This document shows positions 15,163-18,847 of a stretch of DNA of 18,847 nucleotides, piece by piece. Origin of the DNA: Methanomassiliicoccaceae archaeon (GTDB taxonomy: Archaea; Thermoplasmatota; Thermoplasmata; Methanomassiliicoccales; Methanomethylophilaceae); the NCBI GenBank assembly GCA_009786295.1, contig WQTN01000133.1, forward strand, positions 1-18,847, in the 5' to 3' direction. The notes under the pieces were generated by a model. The model was not told where the DNA came from and made no database searches. It was given only the letters and a program-made list of their open reading frames with translations. How positions within the stretch are numbered: the stretch's first letter is position 1; each line of letters begins with the position of its first letter. Position numbers and translations under genes: made by a program.

Positions 15163-15173
15163 TACATATCACC
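15158..15173. repeat. Inverted repeat, candidate operator upstream of NOG1
   Basis: GGTGATacatATCACC is a perfect 6-bp inverted repeat with a 4-bp spacer. It lies directly between the TATA box and the predicted transcription start, where a bound regulator would block polymerase. Its core GATACATATC also occurs upstream of the DUF1697 gene (512-521). Confidence 0.5.
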
Positions 15174-15177
15174 CCAT

Positions 15178-16176
15178 ATGGCTGGAGCAAGCTTCAGGGT
15201 ACCGACCGTCCTTTCTGCGGATGAACTCATGGATAAATCATTCAAGAGGGCATCCAAGATCTCGAAAAAAGGGACTGACGCACTGGACGGAAAGAAGAAG
15301 ACCGCTCTGGCCAAGGTGACCGCTTCGGCGGACATCGTTACAACAACGCTCAACGGTTACATAAACAGGTTCCCAAGAATCGACAAAAGAGAAGATTTCC
15401 TTCCCGAGCTGATAGATCTCATCATCGGCATTGACAGATATAAGAAAGCGCTCGGCGCTCTGAATTGGGCCTCCAACCGGATAGACAAACTGAAGAACGA
15501 TTCTCTCAGGGACATCAGGGGGACAAAGGACCCGGTCAGGATAGAGGGCATAAAGAACAGCTTCTACGGAAGGATGTCCTCTTACATCGAACGGATCAAC
15601 GGGGACCTTATCTTCCTGCAGGACGCAAAGAATAAATTCAGAAGGATCCCGGCGGTCGACCCGGGTGTGCCGACGGTTGTCGTAGCGGGTTTTCCGAATG
15701 TCGGCAAAAGCAGCCTGGTGGCAAAACTGAGCACCGCAGCTCCTCAGATCGCGCCTTATCCTTTCACAACGAAAGGAATAGTGATAGGGCATGTCAAAGA
15801 TGACTGGAGGATGTTCCAGATGATCGATACCCCCGGTCTCCTTGACCGCGGGTTCGAGGACAGGAACGACATTGAGAAACAGGCGGTCCTTGCCCTGAGA
15901 TACCTGACAGACATCATGGTGTTCATCCTTGATCCTTCAGAGACCTGCGGCTATGACATGAACAAGCAGAGTGCCCTTCTGGAAGCAGTGAAGGCCAACT
16001 TCTCCAGCATTCCCACGATTGTTGCCGAGAGCAAAAACGACATACTCAAAAGGGACGGGGGGAATATCAGCTTCTCAGCCGAGACAGGCGACGGCATGGA
16101 TGAATTGACAGAGAGGATATTGTCTCTCGTAAGGGTCGTTTTCAGAGAGAAAGCGGTTGATTCTGAGGAGATCTGA
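15178..16176 (+). CDS. nog1: NOG1/Obg-like GTPase, ribosome biogenesis
   Basis: A 332-residue GTPase of the archaeal NOG1 group, whose eukaryotic relative acts in large-subunit assembly. The N-terminal helical domain (residues 1-160; VPTVLSADELMDKSFKRASK) is typical of NOG1. The G domain shows G1 GFPNVGKS (171-178), the switch region PFTTKG (195-200), G3 DTPG (217-220) and G5 SAETG (300-304). The G4 motif, normally NKxD, reads SKND (285-288): the base-reading Asp is kept but Asn is replaced by Ser. Archaeal members lack the long C-terminal extension of eukaryotic Nog1, so this length is normal. The start at 15178 gives the usual few residues before PTVL. DP2 follows after 1 nt. Confidence 0.9.
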   Translation: MAGASFRVPTVLSADELMDKSFKRASKISKKGTDALDGKKKTALAKVTASADIVTTTLNGYINRFPRIDKREDFLPELIDLIIGIDRYKKALGALNWASNRIDKLKNDSLRDIRGTKDPVRIEGIKNSFYGRMSSYIERINGDLIFLQDAKNKFRRIPAVDPGVPTVVVAGFPNVGKSSLVAKLSTAAPQIAPYPFTTKGIVIGHVKDDWRMFQMIDTPGLLDRGFEDRNDIEKQAVLALRYLTDIMVFILDPSETCGYDMNKQSALLEAVKANFSSIPTIVAESKNDILKRDGGNISFSAETGDGMDELTERILSLVRVVFREKAVDSEEI

Positions 16177-16177
16177 A

Positions 16178-18847
16178 ATGGGAGAGATCGCTGCAAGCGA
16201 TGAAATGAAAGAGTACTTCAGATCACTTTCCGAAAAGAACAACGAATGCTATAAGATAGCTGAGGCAGCAAGAAAGGTCGGAAAGGACCCGGAGACATTC
16301 GTCGAGATACCTCAGGCGGAGGACCTTGCTTCCAGGGTCGAGAAGCTCCTGAAAGATTACAATGTCGAGGGGGTAGCTGACGATATCCGCAGACTTACGG
16401 AAGAACACAAGAACCGTGAGATTGTGGCGCTCATGATCGCGGGAGAGATAGCTAAGAGGCCTGGAGAAAGCCTGGAGAAGATCGTCGACCGGGCAGTGAG
16501 AGTTGGCCTTGCCGTTCTTACCGAGGGGATACTCGTGGCACCTCTCGAAGGAATCGCCGATACAAAGATCAAGACCAATGCGGACGGTTCATCATACATA
16601 GACCTTATTTTTGCGGGGCCCATCCGCGCAGCCGGCGGCACAGCGCAGGCAATGAGCGTCCTCATAGCGGACATGGTGCGCCAGGCCCTCGATATCGGTA
16701 AGTACATTCCAACCAAAGAAGAGGTAGCAAGATTCAACGAGGAGATACCGCTGTATAAACAGTGCCAGCATCTTCAGTTCTTACCGACCGTGCAGGAAAT
16801 AGAGATGATCGTCAAGAACTGTCCCATCTGTATCGACGGCGAAGGCACGGAGACCGCCGAGATCTCCGGGTACAGAGACCTGCCGAGGATAGAGACGAAC
16901 CGCGTAAGAGGCGGCGCATGCCTTGTCATAGCCGAGGGAATGTGCCAAAAGGCCTCAAAACTGAAGAAACACGTTGACAATCTCAACATAAAAGGCTGGA
17001 ATTTCATCGGAGAATACGTTGGAGCCCATGAGATAAAAGATGAGACCGCCGATGTGAAAAAAACAGTGCAGCCGTCGAAAACGTATCTCAAGGACCTTAT
17101 TGCGGGAAGGCCAATCTTCGGACACCCTTGCGCGATCGGCGGGTTCAGGCTGAGATACGGCAGGGCACGGACGGCAGGGCTCGCCGCGCTTGCGTTCAAC
17201 CCGGCAAGCATGTACGCAATGGACGAGTTCATGGCGCTGGGCACACAGATAAAGATAGAAAGGCCGGGCAAGGCCTGCGTCGCCACGCCTTGCGATATGT
17301 TGGACGGGCCGTTCGTATTGCTCAGGGACGGCAGCCTGGTGCATTGCCAGACAAAAGAGGAAATGAAGGCAGTCAGCAAGGATGTCGCCGAGATCATTGA
17401 CAACGGGGAGATACTTGTCCCCTTCGGCGAATTCAGCGAGAATAACCATACCCTTGTGCCTTGCGGGTATCCTCTGGAATGGCACCGGGAGGAGATACTT
17501 TCCAAGACCGAACTTCCCAAAGATTGGGAAGACCCTACCTACGAACGCGCGAAGGAAATGTGCATGCAGCTTGGCGTCCCTCTGCATCCCAAATACAATA
17601 TGTTCTGGTTTGATGTCACAGTGGAGAAACTGAAAGACCTCAGGTCCAAGATACTCTCCGGCGGAAGATTCGATAAAAAACTGATGATACCCAACGAACC
17701 CGCAGCAAAGAGGACCTTGGAGGACCTTTGTGCCACACACCGTATTTCCGGGAACGATATTGTCATTGACGAATTGTACTCCGTGCCGCTGCTGGACGGC
17801 CTGGGCCTCGGAGTGAAGGACGGCAGCATATCCTCTCTGAAAGAACTTGACGGGAATGATACCTTATCGGCAATAAGCGCAGCGGCCGGATTCGAGATAC
17901 GGGCAAAGGCCAGAACGCGTGTGGGGACGAGAATGGCCCGCCCGGAGAAAGCAAAAGAAAGAGAGATGTCGCCGAAGGTGCACTCTCTGTTCCCGGTCGG
18001 AAGGGACGGACAGTACGGAAGAGAGATCGAATCCGCCATCAAAGCATCCCATGCCAAGACCGGGCTGAGATCGAATGTGGAACCTACACTCGATATAGAA
18101 GTAGGAAAAAGAATATGCCAGAAGTGCGGGAATATAACGTTCCGCACATGGTGCAGAGAATGCGGGGAGCATACCTTCGCATCGCTTGCGAAGAAGACCT
18201 ACGGGAGCAACGGGCCGTCGGTAATGAGCATTAATCTGTCAGATGAGTACCGCAAAGCGATCTCATATCTCAAGGAGACCGCTCCCCATGAGCTCAAGTG
18301 CGTTGAGGGGCTTATTTCTCGGTCCAAGACCCCCGAGATACTTGAGAAAGGGATACTGAGGGCAAAGAACGGAGTATCCGTCTACAAAGACGGCACGATA
18401 CGGTATGATATGACAGACATACCGCTTACCCATTTCAGGCCTAGGGAGATAGGCCTCAGCATCGAGAAAGCCAATGAGCTGGGATATACACACGATTGGA
18501 ACAATGTGCCGCTCACAAGCGACGACCAGATGTGCGAGCTTAAGGCACAGGACATAATACCTTCAAAGGACTGCGGAGAATTCCTCGTGAAGATATCCAA
18601 ATATCTGGATGACGAGCTGGAGAAGGTCTACGGTCAGAAAAGATACTATAACGCAAACAGCAGGTCCGATCTGGTCGGGCACCTGACATTCGGGCTGGCG
18701 CCGCACACGTCTGGCTGCATCCTGTGCCGCATAATCGGATATTCCGACATAAGGGGCTGCTACGGCCACCCGTTCTTCCACGCCGCGAAGAGAAGGAACT
18801 GCGACGGCGATGAGGACTGCGTGATATTGGCCCTCGACGGCCTGCTG
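16178..18847 (+). CDS. polC: DNA polymerase D large subunit DP2 (3' end beyond window)
   Basis: Catalytic subunit of the euryarchaeal replicative polymerase PolD; DP1 (exonuclease) is its partner and is not in the window. 890 codons are visible and in frame to the edge; the family is about 1100-1300 residues, so the C-terminus is missing. Recognisable parts are GPIRAAGGTAQA (about 147-158), CPIC ... GEGTE near 215, RGGACLVIAEG, a zinc ribbon C647xxC650 ... C659xxC662, and the catalytic double-psi barrel segment AKRRNCDGDED ending at Asp880, with Asp876, Asp878 and Asp880. The known intein-prone site at NCDGDED is uninterrupted. GAGGAG (16165-16170) is 7 nt before the ATG. Co-transcribed with NOG1. 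Confidence 0.97.
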   Translation, partial: MGEIAASDEMKEYFRSLSEKNNECYKIAEAARKVGKDPETFVEIPQAEDLASRVEKLLKDYNVEGVADDIRRLTEEHKNREIVALMIAGEIAKRPGESLEKIVDRAVRVGLAVLTEGILVAPLEGIADTKIKTNADGSSYIDLIFAGPIRAAGGTAQAMSVLIADMVRQALDIGKYIPTKEEVARFNEEIPLYKQCQHLQFLPTVQEIEMIVKNCPICIDGEGTETAEISGYRDLPRIETNRVRGGACLVIAEGMCQKASKLKKHVDNLNIKGWNFIGEYVGAHEIKDETADVKKTVQPSKTYLKDLIAGRPIFGHPCAIGGFRLRYGRARTAGLAALAFNPASMYAMDEFMALGTQIKIERPGKACVATPCDMLDGPFVLLRDGSLVHCQTKEEMKAVSKDVAEIIDNGEILVPFGEFSENNHTLVPCGYPLEWHREEILSKTELPKDWEDPTYERAKEMCMQLGVPLHPKYNMFWFDVTVEKLKDLRSKILSGGRFDKKLMIPNEPAAKRTLEDLCATHRISGNDIVIDELYSVPLLDGLGLGVKDGSISSLKELDGNDTLSAISAAAGFEIRAKARTRVGTRMARPEKAKEREMSPKVHSLFPVGRDGQYGREIESAIKASHAKTGLRSNVEPTLDIEVGKRICQKCGNITFRTWCRECGEHTFASLAKKTYGSNGPSVMSINLSDEYRKAISYLKETAPHELKCVEGLISRSKTPEILEKGILRAKNGVSVYKDGTIRYDMTDIPLTHFRPREIGLSIEKANELGYTHDWNNVPLTSDDQMCELKAQDIIPSKDCGEFLVKISKYLDDELEKVYGQKRYYNANSRSDLVGHLTFGLAPHTSGCILCRIIGYSDIRGCYGHPFFHAAKRRNCDGDEDCVILALDGLL

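Noticed and set aside
1..18847. CRISPR arrays, tRNA or rRNA genes, insertion sequences, phage or defence islands
   Set aside because: I looked for repeated spacer-like units, tRNA arms, transposase motifs and terminal repeats on both strands and saw none. The window is a mainly housekeeping region.

Overview
The window is about 18.8 kb of gene-dense archaeal chromosome. Archaeal markers are the large subunit of DNA polymerase D (DP2), an Rpp21-type RNase P subunit, a NOG1-family GTPase, mevalonate kinase, and a tetraether synthase / ferredoxin / geranylgeranyl reductase lipid cluster. Promoters look archaeal: TATA-like boxes lie about 25 nt from the start codon, and genes inside operons often have Shine-Dalgarno (SD) sites. 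The gene set, the absence of TAG among all visible stop codons (TGA or TAA only) and one conspicuous in-frame TAG together suggest a pyrrolysine-using euryarchaeon, most likely of the Methanomassiliicoccales. That placement is inference; no pyl gene is in the window.

Layout. 1-492 (-): a DUF1697 protein whose C-terminal end is cut by the window edge. 666-2551 (+): rnp4, a CRM/YhbY RNA-binding protein and serS, tightly packed RNA-metabolism genes. 2552-4119 (-): a tandem-HD, YfbR-like phosphohydrolase preceded by a small two-TM protein; its stop codon abuts the serS stop. 4301-5101 (-): a PhzF-family protein with atypical Arg codon use. 5229-7829 (+): a PLP aminotransferase, an unrecognised acidic protein interrupted by an in-frame TAG, and mevalonate kinase, ending in a hairpin plus T-run. 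7850-10851 (-): an operon transcribed as tetraether synthase (tes), a 57-residue dicluster ferredoxin and geranylgeranyl reductase. 11037-15104 (+): a 1355-residue membrane-anchored protein with an embedded lamin-tail-like domain. 15178-18847 (+): NOG1-family GTPase and DP2, the latter cut just after its catalytic acidic cluster.

How the genes fit together. Mevalonate kinase supplies the isoprenoid pathway. The convergent tes-ferredoxin-reductase operon would saturate the archaeol chains and join them into tetraethers, so about 4 kb here serves membrane lipid synthesis. The first + operon and the NOG1 gene serve tRNA and ribosome maturation, and DP2 serves replication. The DUF1697 and PhzF genes look like accessory, possibly transferred, genes.

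The most interesting single feature is the TAG codon at 6670-6672. It sits inside an otherwise continuous 176-codon frame that overlaps the mevalonate kinase start, which makes the gene a candidate non-methylamine pyrrolysine protein. All gaps between genes are shorter than 300 bases; their promoters and repeats are listed.
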